A stretch of DNA of 64,000 nucleotides from Ptychodera flava. Taxonomy: Eukaryota; Hemichordata; Enteropneusta; Ptychoderidae. The DNA is taken from positions 19,725,747 through 19,789,746 of the forward strand of contig NC_091941.1 of NCBI RefSeq assembly GCF_041260155.1, written 5' to 3'. Numbering within the stretch: the first letter of the stretch is position 1; each line of letters begins with the position of its first letter. Positions 1 through 11,422 of this stretch are shown piece by piece. A program made the translations under genes and the position numbers. The notes under the pieces were generated by a model that was not told where the DNA came from, made no database searches, and saw nothing but the letters and a program-made list of their open reading frames with translations.

Positions 1-454
1 TACTTTGGCAAAGAAAATATTAACATAACAGGGCACATAACAGTGTAGATTTCTGGAAAAAGTGTCCTTGCTCTGCCGACTCCAAATGAGTTTGTTAAAT
101 ATTTAGATTGCACAAAAAAGTTGACGACATTATTCTAAAAACCCCTCTAATTTCTAACGATGCACTTAGTGGAAGCTCGTATGAACAGCTTTTTAGCGAA
201 CCAAGGCCTCAATGAGAAGTGTCGAGAGTTAATACAGTACACAGGATCGATTAGAAGGGTATCCAAGATTTCTGTTTGATGATAATGGAGGGATGCTGCT
301 GTAAAATAAATATGACAACCGCTTTGTCGGCTGAAATGATTGCCCTTTCTGCAACGCCTCCTGGCGGGGGAGGGGGCGTCATGTCTGAGCCACTGAACTG
401 TCGCAAACTGTTAAAAAACTCGTTACATGTCTTCAGCCTTCGCGTTAAACAGGG

Positions 455-905
455 TATAGATTTTCACATCCAATCATCGAACATGGCAGCAACAAGACGA
501 TCTGAAGTTCTGTTTAGTACAGTTTCACAGGGATCAATTTTAGGTCTACCTCTCTTCTTGATTTTTTACAGGTCCTATAAATAATTCAATTTAGATTATT
601 TGGTGACGATATACCTGTTTTATTCAGGGATGAAAAACCGATAAAATTGATGTGAATATTCTGAATACTGAGTATTCTATAGGACAGACCTGGTGTGGGT
701 CCAATAAACTTATTATTAAAGTCGATAACGCACTTTATCACGTGATTTAACCATTCAAAGTGTCTTCGTCTGCTGTTTAGATCGGGGTCATTCTTGATTC
801 GTCAAAGGCATAATTGTCAAGACAATTAGCCCAAAAAGTAGGTTTTACTTCATATTCACAGTGTTATCTCCCAGGATCGACAATTTTATCGCTGCTTATT
901 CTTTC
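455..905 (+). mobile_element. LINE (non-LTR retrotransposon) reverse-transcriptase remnant
   Basis: Translation shows the reverse-transcriptase core box of CR1/L2/Jockey-type LINEs: SQGSILG followed by LFLIF at about 520-570. A catalytic-box relic FGDD at about 600-612 follows, then the thumb-side pattern ending in NKLIIKV at about 690-720 and a GVILD motif near 785. The frame is interrupted by stops and shifts, so this is a decayed fragment with no intact ORF. Neither end of the element could be defined. The motif order is what I see; the clade is inference. Confidence 0.75.
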
Positions 906-1333
906 TCATATCATGTAATAGGTGTGAAAGATACTTAGATCGTATTTTAGCAACCTTTTTCTAGTCCCAATACACAGTGCTCCATTTTTTCGACAACTTG
1001 GCTTTTGCAGTATTTGCACACTCTGTAAACTCAAAACATTTGTATTTGTTTATGATTAAAAACGCGTATCATATTTTAGGTCAGAGAAAAGTAGTGCCTC
1101 CGGGCATCACGTATACTCGACCCACTTCTCGTTCTCCAAGTGACATAAACCTCAATCTGAATGTTATCCATGGAAGTGGTAACTTTGAATATAAACAGCC
1201 CGTAAATGGTTCGAACGTTTCGGATTATTTTTCAGTTTCAGCATAATAACGCATACAATAATTCATGTCAAATTCCACGATCTCCATTCTTTATCTTACA
1301 GATTGTTCCTCTGAAATTAACAAAAAAAAACTG

Positions 1334-2175
1334 GAGCGAATATCGTCCGATTCTTTTTATCGGGTAAAATGTCAATCTTCCAGTTTGATTCGCTGTAGTC
1401 CAATATATCTTCATGTGTACAGCATGTGACTAAAATAAATTCTTCATGGCCAGGCTACAGAACAGGCCACCTTTGGAGAGATTGGCATCTATATACCCGT
1501 ACGTCGTGGCAACTTTGTCTATTTGCACAGCGAGTAAAATATGTTCAAGCCTAGACATGCCTACTAATTTTGCAGTGTATTGTCACGCTCATGATATTTA
1601 TATCTAATATTATATCATAATAGTCCGAAATATTGTGTCGTTCTTTTTCGTTCAGGCAGAATTTAAAAAATCCTGCTGCGAAAAAAGAGAGCATGGTCTT
1701 TGATCGATGTAAAAATCAAAAATACTTAATTACTTTAATTCTACTTTCATAACTTTTTCATGACATGCACCTACATGTCAGTTCATCTATAAATCCTGGA
1801 GTGAGGCCATGGTCTATGATTAATATATGGTCTATGATTAACATATGCTTTTGAAGTTGTTCAGTTACATTTGAACCAGGATTTCACTGATTAGAAGCTC
1901 ATGCAAGTGTCAATTACCTGAATTCCAATTTGCTCACCAAGCTAACACCTTGCAACCTGTGACGTTTGATATCGCGTTCGTAAGCAAATGACAAGATTAC
2001 TTGTAATTAGCATAAAGCTATCCCATCCTGCACGCTGCTCCTCACTTTATCGTGGTACGACGAACGCAAAGGTGCTCTAACTGTCAGTGGTGACACTATA
2101 CACAAGCAAGATGCAGCGGCTCGTAGTGTTCTCGTTATGCCTAGTTGCATGTATGGCGATGGAAAGCTTTGATGG
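1334..2175 (+). repeat. 5' flank and exon 1 of gene 1, duplicated at 14757-15373
   Basis: This stretch aligns by eye with 14757-15373. Shared landmarks are the GAATATCGTCCGAT block (1339 and 14762), the CCTTTGGAGAGAT block (about 1471 and 14898), the ATAAAGCTATCCCA block (2012 and 15250) and the exon 1 start ATGCAGCGGCT (2111 and 15310). A further short match, 377-440 with 14191-14257, suggests that the duplicated segment once reached further upstream and was split by the LINE relic or by deletions. No other gene is visible between 905 and 2110. Confidence 0.7.
2011..2050 (+). promoter_or_regulatory. Candidate core promoter of gene 1
   Basis: A TATA-like CATAAA at 2011-2016 lies about 30 bp before an initiator-like TCACTTT (2042-2048). 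This would give a 5' UTR of about 67 nt before the ATG at 2111. The TATA-like block and the bases after it are among the best conserved parts of the decayed duplicate at 15249-15280. Spacing and conservation are observed; promoter function is inference. Confidence 0.35.
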
Positions 2176-5100
2176 GTGAGTATAAATGCCACAGAGTTCA
2201 CACCGATATTCGTTTAGCCTCATACATTACAGGTTGAAGTGTAAGTAGACTGAGAGATCCAGTCGTGTATTGGTGTCCGCAAACTTCAAAATCCCAGCCA
2301 CGACTGAAGGCGCTGTGTAGGTTACCATGGTAAAACATGACAGGATCTGTCAGTATTAAGTGTGACGAAAAGAAAACGCAATAGAGTGAGATTTCAACTT
2401 TTCTTTTGAATGAAGTAGCGTAGATATACCACAAATCTTTTGATTTCATGCAGTTCGCACGGTAATTCGTCCCTAAACGAATAGACAGCGGTTGAAGAGC
2501 CTCGTTCCTTTTCGTCGAGATTTCTAAAATTCTCCCTGGTCAATTAATTTCCATTGTAAAGATACACATATGGTTACGACATATCAAATAAAGACAAAAA
2601 AGGATACTTTCATAGATAAACAAATAAAACGTGAACAATACGAAAAATCAGCAATTTTCAAATTTATGACAAAAACAAACCAAAAGCCCAATTCTTTGTA
2701 CTTTATTTATCCCTCAAAATGTCTCATTTGTCGAATATAACATTTTACTGCGTTCAAACAATATTCTTTTATGACAGAATAGGCAAGTAAACTTAACAGT
2801 GTTTGCTTTATTTTAAATTTCTCGCAATTTTCGAATGTTGCCATATCGTAGAGAAAGCAGAGAATACGATGTCACGGTGGATGATATTCTATGTTGTTTG
2901 TACACAAGTACGACACCCTGTAGGTTTTGCGACGATACGAATACAAGCATGCTCCATATCCACCATTGTCTACTTGTTTGCACGGAGGCAGCCATATTTG
3001 ATTTGGCAAACGTTTAAGTCATTTATTTTGTTCTGACACGCACATGCAGTATAACAGTCAGTGGTTAATAATACTTATAAACACAACACTCAGTAAGTAC
3101 ATTTAATTTTACTAGAGCTAATTTTAATTTGAAAGCATAAAAGTCATGAAAATATTGAAATGGAAAAAATGCAACTCACGGGCTTTACAAGAAAAACATT
3201 TTCTTCAACCTTTATCATGGAATCAAACCGGGTGACTCAACTATCCAGCATGCTGCAAGCGTTCGATCAAAATTCTTTTACTTTGATCAAATTTCTTATA
3301 CGATGTCTTTTTTGTAAATTTTACGTGCTACAGTGGCAATATTACAACAGTATATTTTCTTTTCTTCAACTTTAATGTTACAATGTACTGAAACTGCATT
3401 TAAACGGTCTTTTAGCTGTGAGGTGATGTATTGTTCCAGTTTTCGTCTATCTGCAAAATACAGTTTTTTTCCTCTAGTAATGTCGAAATTCCTGGTTTTT
3501 CAACATGGCAATATATCAAATACGTGTGCGATGTCAAATGGTATCTTCACAGGAGATTTTCGGTGCGGGCGAAAAAAAAAATAGTTATCAGGAGACCCAA
3601 ATTAATCACAAACATTAAAACCCAACTGTGATACACTGCGTGACTTATCTGGGTCAAAACTGAGAAAAAAAAACATCTGGCACTTGTCACTTTAGTCATG
3701 GATGCTCCACACTCAGATGTCACATCTCCACATCGAGCGCCTTATCCGATTTTCTTTAACTGTGCTCTAACAAATGGAAATACACACATATTCAAACTCT
3801 CAAAAGTCTTCGCTGTCTTCAGTTAGTGTGGTGTCATTCAGAAACCTGTACAGAACATTTAGTTTTCGACGTCTCGTTTTGACGAAATCAACACCAATAA
3901 TATTTTGCATCGACGTAGAAAGGGGGATGATAACCGTTTGACTTTAAGATTTCGAAAACTCAAGTTAATTAAATTAGCGTCTCCACCCAAAATTTACACA
4001 ATGTGACCCTTGACTTCTGTATGGCTGAGAAAAATGATAGTTCGTTATCGTATTGCATCAACGTCATTCGAAGAATTGAAGGAAAAGTCGCCCTGCTTTG
4101 GAGAAACGTGTTTCCATAGCGAATCATCTCACATCCATTGCAAGAGACATAGCGAGAGCAAAACACAAAGCTATTGCTGTATTTGAGTTAGCATTCTTGT
4201 CGCGAAGCCACTTCAAATTAGTTGTTCAAATTGTGATACGATTTAATAGTGCCAACATTTTACCTTTAGGGCTCGAAGTCATGAACGCAGCTTTCTACCA
4301 CTGTATGTGACCATTTTATCTCACTTCTCCAGGTACAAGGTTCTTCGCATGGAAGTAACTTCTGAAGAGCACATTGAAATCATTAGTGAGCTGGATTTCG
4401 ACCATGAGGTAATGGCAGATCAATATCAAGCATAAACCGTACACAGCATCCAAAGCTTCGGCCAAATTCACATACAGTTAGCTCGACACATACGTACGTC
4501 TACAACCATACATACAACCATACATACATACATACTTACAACCATACACACAACACACACATACACACACACATACATACATACATACATACATACATAC
4601 ATACATACATACATACATACATACATACATACATACATACATACATACACACATACACACATACACACACATACACACACATACATACATACATACATAC
4701 ATACATACATACATACATACATACATACATACATACATACATACATACATACATACATACATACATACATACATACATACATACATACATACATACATAC
4801 ATACATACATACATACATACATGTATCGACGACTCCTTAACTTTACGGACGCTTGATTTGTTTTCAGCTTGATTTCTGGGATTTTCCACGTGACCTGATG
4901 GTACCTCCACACTTGCTGGAATTCGTCCAATTCTATCTCAAGTCAAACGAAATAAATCATGTCGTCTGGATAGAAGACGTGCAAGCCAAAATCGACGCGG
5001 CTGTTTCTGAAGAACCCCATATTGATGTTGACGGTTTTGATTACTATGTGTACCATAATTATTCTGAGGTGAAAACAATACGCGTTTGTTTTGCTTTGTT

Positions 5101-8100
5101 TTTCATCCTTTGTAGGCTAGTTGGCCTATATCCATTTACAATGGGTGTCCAATCTACTGTATGTATTACAAAAACCTTCAAAATAATCTTTTCATTTTGA
5201 TGAAATAACAAAGTTTTATTTTTCGTTTTCGGATATAGTTTTCGCGGCTAATCAATTTTCAAAAATGTTTAAAAGCCTTTTGTTGATAGGAAAGCATTAT
5301 TTTCAATGCTTGGAATGGATTTCTTACCCCTTTTCATTTTTCAATGAATAAACAATAATTGTCATTCGTCTATGTAAATCGTATTTCAACATGTTACTTT
5401 TTTAACCCACCAATTTTTTCACTGTCCAGATCATGGTTTGGGTGGATTCTATCGTCGAGGCATACCCAACGCTAGCCTCCACCTTCAGTGTTGGACTATC
5501 CCACGAAGGCAGGGATTTGAAATGTCTAAAGGTACGTTTACGAGAACTCGATAAATCAACTTAAAATAATAGAGGTTGGAGAGCATTGGGAGGCCAGTAC
5601 AAGACGTCTATCTCTCACCTTACTATTGGAGGACACCACTCCAGTTTCTTCGGTAGGCGGATTACGTCTGGTACTTTCACTAACTTTCAAATTCATACGC
5701 GTACGGGCAGTCGTTTTTTTCATAACACTTGAAAGGTTTCGATATTTCCATATTCCGAAAAATAATTATCATGTCATGATCAAGACTAAGCAAATCTCTA
5801 TGAATGCCTGAATAACAACGACAATGTAATCATTCCTTGTGGTAAAAACTCAGATGCTTGTTGGTACTCCGAACACATTTTAGCGGTGTAAAGTTTAAGG
5901 TGGAGCTGCACGTTGCCAACAGTTTTTTTTTCAAAGCAATATTTCTCAAACATCTAAGATGACAAGAAAACACCCTATTACTATATATTTTCAAGAAACA
6001 GAGAATCTAAAGTTTACTATGGTAGCAATAATTTACTTGAAGGATGAAGGAGGTATATATCTGAGGTGGAAAACCTCAATTTTGGCATTTATGATAATTA
6101 TTTAAGTCAAAAACTTGACACTATTTTCTGAAATTTGATATTTCACTTAAAACAAGAGTATATGTAGAAAAAACGACAATTTTATTTTGCATTATCTATC
6201 CTCATTCTAAAATGGCAGGGGTTGAAAGACTGACACTCAAAAAAGTGATTAAAATCATGATAAGCAAAATTAAAATGTCTCTTATTCAAAATGCTTGAAT
6301 TATATTGCCAAGGAAAGAAAAAAGTCGTTTTGTTGAATAGTATTCAAAGAACATAATGCGAAAATTTCAGAAAATTTGACCAAGTCAGAGTGATGAGTTA
6401 AATTTTTAGAAATCTTGAAATTGGGAGAATAGAGAAGGCAGGGTGATTTGCATAAATTTGCATAAATTTACGCTTATTTATCACCCATTAATGACTGCTT
6501 GACAAGCTAACACGTGCACCCAACTAAAATTTTCAAAATAAAGAAAAAATTCGTTAAATTGAATGAATATTTGCAACAAAGTGATTTTGAGCAAAATACC
6601 CTCTGTAACGTGCATCACCCCCTTAATTTATTTCAGCCTGCTCTTCTCTTTCTAGCGAAAATTTGCTTTCTTAGAATTTTGATTTTTAAAATCTTTTATG
6701 TGGGATACTTTTCACATGTGCCTAACATACCACCGCTACTTCGTCCATTGAGTTTCAGCAGAACTTGACATGATGTCGACAATCTCATTTCTGAAATTTT
6801 GGATGCATAATTCCATTTCTTTTGAACACTATTGGGGGTCATGAAAGCTAATCCCTACGACCCAGCAACCATGGATGACATTCGATTGACATGCATGCTT
6901 TTGGTTCCTGTAGATCGGTATTGATACTGGGAAAACAAAGAGAGCGATCTGGTTCAACGGAGCCATCCACGCCCGTGAATGGGTCTCCCCTGCCACCGTA
7001 ATGTGGATGACCAATGCCGTAAGATTATTTAGATATTTTTTGACGTCATTGAAAGTATTAAACATATACTAGTGTTCCTTACTGAAGGGCCAGTAACTTA
7101 TTGAGATGTGGCGATCCTGACGATTTTACCCATACCACAGCCCAAGAGATTCAAACTAGTATGTTAACTAATAGTTGGAAGTTGTGGCGGGTGTAGGCGG
7201 GGGATAGAGAATTTGGTCGTTTGGTTTATTTCTTAGTTTGATGTCAAACTGACGTCTTCATCATTTCACAGCTTTTGTCCAACCACACTACCGGTACAGA
7301 TGAAGATGTTACCTTCTTACTGGAGTCTTTTGATATGTATATCTTACCTGTGATGAACCCAGACGGCTACGAATACTCGTGGACAACTGTAAGTCACGCA
7401 AATACGCTCGTTGTTTTTGTTCATTAATAATCTCCGATGCACTACCTCTACCAACTTCAAAGAGAAACGGTATTTGGAACATTTGATATTTTTGGTAGTT
7501 TGGCGTACATGTAGTTTATCACGTACCGTTTCCTGTTGTACTCTTTGAAATATCTTCTAACGTTGAGTATGCACTTGAATTTGTAATGAAATGATTCTTT
7601 ACATGAATGTATGTATGTATGTATGTATGTATGTATGTATGTATGTATGTATGTATGTATGTATGTATGTATGTATGTATGTATGTATGTATCGCTTTGT
7701 TTAAATATTTTTGAAAGGCGACTTAAAATAGAGCAATATGTTATTAACGGTTTTCAATGTCATGCCATTTGATTGACTGAAAAGTTTACTTGACAGTGTG
7801 TATACACGATAACTCATCGTTCTGTTGTAAGAAGAAGAATTGGGTTCGTGCTACAACAGTACCGTAAGCATAGCTATGAATGGTTATATTGTCCATTTTA
7901 AATGAGCAGCTTTCATCTAAAGCATGCTGGCAATATCAAGTATATTTGCCAAGTGTTTGCCAGTAAGTGAAACACGGCTATTATGACAATTATGGTTTCA
8001 GAATCGTATGTGGCGCAAGACGAGAACTCATCATCCTGGTGACCTGTGTTACGGTACAGATCCAAACAGAAACTTCGATTATATGTGGGGAGGTAAACAT

Positions 8101-11100
8101 TGCATCTATATTGCATGTTATGACGTGTAATAGCGATATCAATTGCAAACGTGATATTAGGTCCCTCATGTGATGGCCCACGAACCTGACTCATCCCTGT
8201 GATCTGTTAGTCGAAAATATTATTTTATGCGGTGTTGTCGGTACGTGTAAATAGTTCCTGTTTTGTTTTGCTGTTGTTTTTAGCACGCAATTTACTCGTC
8301 CTTGTTAGTGTCAGAACTCGATTATACAACTGTATCAATTTGAATGATTGAAGGAATGTGGATTTCCCCCCTAATATGGTTGTCCTGAAGAATTACAGAA
8401 TTCAAAGTAGTTTTTGTAAAAGTCGAGCTGGACATGCAAAATCAAATCAGAGCCTGATAGTAATTCCATTGAAGAGAAGTAATCCAACCAACCTTCACAT
8501 CTCAGTATTATTGGTTCGGTTGGCCTGTCGCGGCGCAAACTGGGCCAAATAATCCTTACGAAGGCTATCAACTTAGGGCGCCCATAGCTTTGTAAGGCAG
8601 TTGAACTCCCTAGGATTATGTTTGTTTGCTGGCCCAGCATTATTTAGTCTTACTGCCTGACTGCCATGGATGAAAACTCGTCGAAACAGCACCAAGGTTG
8701 CATGATTTTGTTGCTCCCAAGTTGAAACCCCCCCCCCCCCCCCCATCCGACGCGATCAAAATGATCTCACATAGGGTCAGTATACATCTCCTGGTCATCC
8801 AGAGAAAAGATTGTAACATTTCAGTGGAAACTTTTCACGCATTCCACTATTGCAAGAAAAGCGTTCCGAAGGGGAGCGATATTGAAAAAGAATTAATTTT
8901 ACCGGGTTACAATATTTAGTGTGTACATCTTGTTAAAGTTCAGCTTCAGCGAGGGAAAATGACTTTCACTTTCAGTGATGTTTTCCGACAACGAACTCCA
9001 ATGGCGGCTGAACCGTTAACGAAGATCAGAATTCAGACAAAAACCACTACCATTCTTGTAGCTCACTTTACTGCTCTCCTGAGCCGTTTGTCCTCTTTTG
9101 AAACTGCTCTCGTTCACGGCTAGTCCGAAAAAGATACTGCTCAACGGTTGCACTGATTTCTCCATGCTTCAGTGACAAAAATTAAGCGAAAAATCTACCC
9201 GACCAGTGGCAATTGGAACACGACCACTGTGCCTAGTGCACGATCCAAGGCACATCAATATTTTCCATCGATAGTGAGTGATCAAGACATTTTGCATGAA
9301 TGAATAAAGTGCGTTAGAGTATTAGATGCTGAGGATATATGCAACACATTCGATGGATTTATGTGTTTGTTCTGTTTAAGGTCTCGGCGCCAGTAACGTG
9401 TCCTGCGCTAGCACATATCGCGGACCCCACGCTCTGTCAGAAGTTGAAGTGAAAAATGTCGTCGAATTCATCAGACAACAGTCTCAATCTCAGACATTCC
9501 GATTGTTTATTGATTACCATAGTTACTCACAGATGATGTTGTCGACATGGGGACATACATACGACCTGCCACCAGATTACGACCTGATGGTATGTAAATG
9601 ATCTCCTGGATAAACTCCATGAAACTTGATGAAATTTTACTGAACTCGTTTTCATTGCTCTTTCAATTTACCGTAAGATGCGTATTGCTGTAGGGAAGGG
9701 AATTGAAAAAACAAGAAATATGCGACAGTGTTCTCCAAAGTTTTCAGCCGATACAAGACTTTCTTTGGTCACGTGACATGAACACTTAGTCATTATTCCC
9801 TGACGTGCAACTGTGAATAAATGATGCATTGCACACATAGAAAATTAGATCTACAGTGAACACTATAATTTGGTTTTGTGATGAGAATTATCCCTAAAAA
9901 TTTGGTAGTTTGCAAATTTGTATTGATTCTCTCCACCACTCTCGCACACAGGAGGAACACATGAAAATTCACACCGAAGCAATTCACGACGCCTTTGGAG
10001 CGAATTACACGTACGGTCCTGGTTCTAGAATCCTTTGTAAGTTTCCTACCTAGACAATCTTCACGGTTGACTGTTCACCCTGAATGTGACAAAAAATATA
10101 AGTACCTTCACTAAGATCATATTTACCAGCAAGGTACGTGGGGCGCTCTCAAATTTGTAAGTCAAAATATTTTATCCTACCGGGTTTAGCGTCGAAGAAA
10201 CTTTTTATACTGATAAGGAGTAGTGTACCAAGTAAGAAAGAACTTAATAAAGTGCCTTTAACGAGAGACTTCGTTTTTCATACAAGGATTTTATTCTTGT
10301 AAGAAAAACTCTGTGGGGACATTTTGCGCGTGTCTGTTTTTCCATCAAGAAGCTGTTGACAACCCACAGCTGTTACTTGGACAACGCCAAAGGTGAAGGC
10401 AGTGTAATCCACAGGTGCGTGGAGTTGCCATTTAGTATACATAGAGAGAAGGGGCAGGTTTGACAGGACTTTCCCCTTCTCTCTATGTACTATGTACTCC
10501 ACGCACCTGTGGTGTCATCCACAGATACAAGTCTAACTGCAAGAGAGGGTATTGACGAAAAACGAAAAACGGTCAAATCAGTGAGGGGAGATTTGTATAA
10601 ATTTGTGAACCAGGCAGTTTTTCAACAAATGGTTTCAGACGTTTTGAAATGGGCGAGTAAAGCTACGTTTCTTTTTCTATCGTGGTGCTCGCCACACACA
10701 AATCTTTAAGTCAAAATATAAGACTGGTGAATTCTTACGAAAAAGGTCATCTGTGAATTCACTCAAGGTAAACCATGCCTGGTACAGCCATGTTTGCCAA
10801 GATATCGCCATACTGATATACTTTCAATTAACCTTTGCGATCTTGTACGCAATCAGATTTATCCCGTAAATTTCAGTTTTGAAAGGGGGTTAATCTAGGT
10901 ACATACAGATAGCAAGTGATCGTATGTCGAGTCATCATCTCCGTATTGCAAGCGTGGTAGTAAGCCTACCGGCCATCTAAATTTAAGATTATTCTAGGAA
11001 TAATGAATAATACATATATTGAACACTTCACAAAATTTATTTTCTTGACTTGTTTACGTTTCATTGCTTAAGATTAATCTGGGAATAGTACGATATATTG

Positions 11101-11422
11101 AACACTTTACAAGTTGTTGAGCTTGGCTACCTCACAACACTTAAATCGACAATGCCAGACCTAAAAGCCCGATTCATTTACTTTAAGTTGCTCCTTACCT
11201 TTCATGTCTACAGATCCCGTGTCCGGCGGTAGCAGAGACTGGGGTTACGGCGACCGTGGAATCCCCTACTCCTACACCATCGAACTCCGCGACACCGGAG
11301 AGCACGGCTTTCTGCTCCCCGAGGACCAGATCTACGAAACCGCCTTTGAAAATTATCGCGGATTAATAGCCGGACTGCTGCACATTGAAGCTACGCCCGT
11401 GCGCGCGCAGAGACATGTATGA
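2111..11422 (+). CDS. Gene 1: M14A zinc carboxypeptidase, predicted acidic-residue specificity (Arg255)
   Basis: Secreted procarboxypeptidase that removes single C-terminal residues. Coding exons: 2111-2175, 4333-4408, 4868-5068, 5430-5531, 6914-7018, 7272-7388, 8002-8092, 9381-9589, 9952-10036, 11214-11422. All introns are GT-AG, giving 1260 nt and 419 aa, the usual family length. A hydrophobic signal peptide ([16 protein letters not shown]) starts the protein. Exons 2-3 carry the activation propeptide (LDFWDFP, MVPP). The catalytic domain has HAREW (His69, Glu72), WRKTR (Arg127), DPNRN (Asn144, Arg145), the Cys138/Cys161 pair, YHSYSQ (His196), Tyr248 and IELRDTG (Glu270). The specificity position reads GGSRDW, so residue 255 is Arg where CPA has Ile and CPB has Asp. 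In human CPO, Arg here gives preference for C-terminal Asp/Glu. Exon 3 is nine codons shorter than in genes 2-4 and the propeptide linker has no basic pair. The protein ends in an unusual basic tail, PVRAQRHV. It lies tail-to-tail with gene 2. Confidence 0.93.
4506..4823. repeat. (TACA)n microsatellite in intron 2 of gene 1
   Basis: About 315 bp of TACA units with an internal CA/CACACATA interruption near 4647-4682. It ends about 45 bp before the acceptor of exon 3 (4868), so little room is left for a branch point and polypyrimidine tract. The long Met-Tyr-Val-Cys reading frames on the minus strand here are products of the repeat. Confidence 0.97.
5890..6615 (+). mobile_element. Interspersed repeat R1, copy 1 (intron 4 of gene 1)
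   Basis: About 720 bp that aligns along its length with 37880-38610 in gene 3. Shared landmarks are GTAGCAATAATTTACT, GGGGTTGAAAGA, GTGATTAAAATCATGA and TTTGACCAAG. It is AT-rich with no coding potential and no clear terminal inverted repeats. It is therefore a non-autonomous element of unknown class, in the same orientation at both sites. Confidence 0.75.
7607..7692. repeat. (ATGT)n microsatellite in intron 6 of gene 1
   Basis: About 21 uninterrupted ATGT units between exons 6 and 7 of gene 1. Confidence 0.97.
8728..8744 (+). repeat. Poly-C run of 17 in intron 7 of gene 1
   Basis: Uninterrupted run of 17 cytosines. The rest of this long intron (8093-9380) shows no gene and no recognised repeat. 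Confidence 0.9.
10409..10512. mobile_element. Fold-back (hairpin) element in intron 9 of gene 1
   Basis: The outer arms CCACAGGTGCGTGGAGT (10409-10425) and ACTCCACGCACCTGTGG (10496-10512) are perfect inverted copies. Inner arms TACATAGAGAGAAGGGG (10438-10454) and CCCCTTCTCTCTATGTA (10473-10489) also pair perfectly. About 104 bp can fold into one long hairpin. It may be a small MITE; I see no convincing target-site duplication. Confidence 0.7.

Noticed and set aside
977-1246. Plus-strand frame of 89 codons upstream of gene 1
   Set aside because: No recognisable domain, no splice partners and a composition like the surrounding non-coding DNA.
4468-4930. Minus-strand frames of repeated Met-Tyr-Val-Cys
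   Set aside because: They are translations of the (TACA)n microsatellite inside intron 2 of gene 1.
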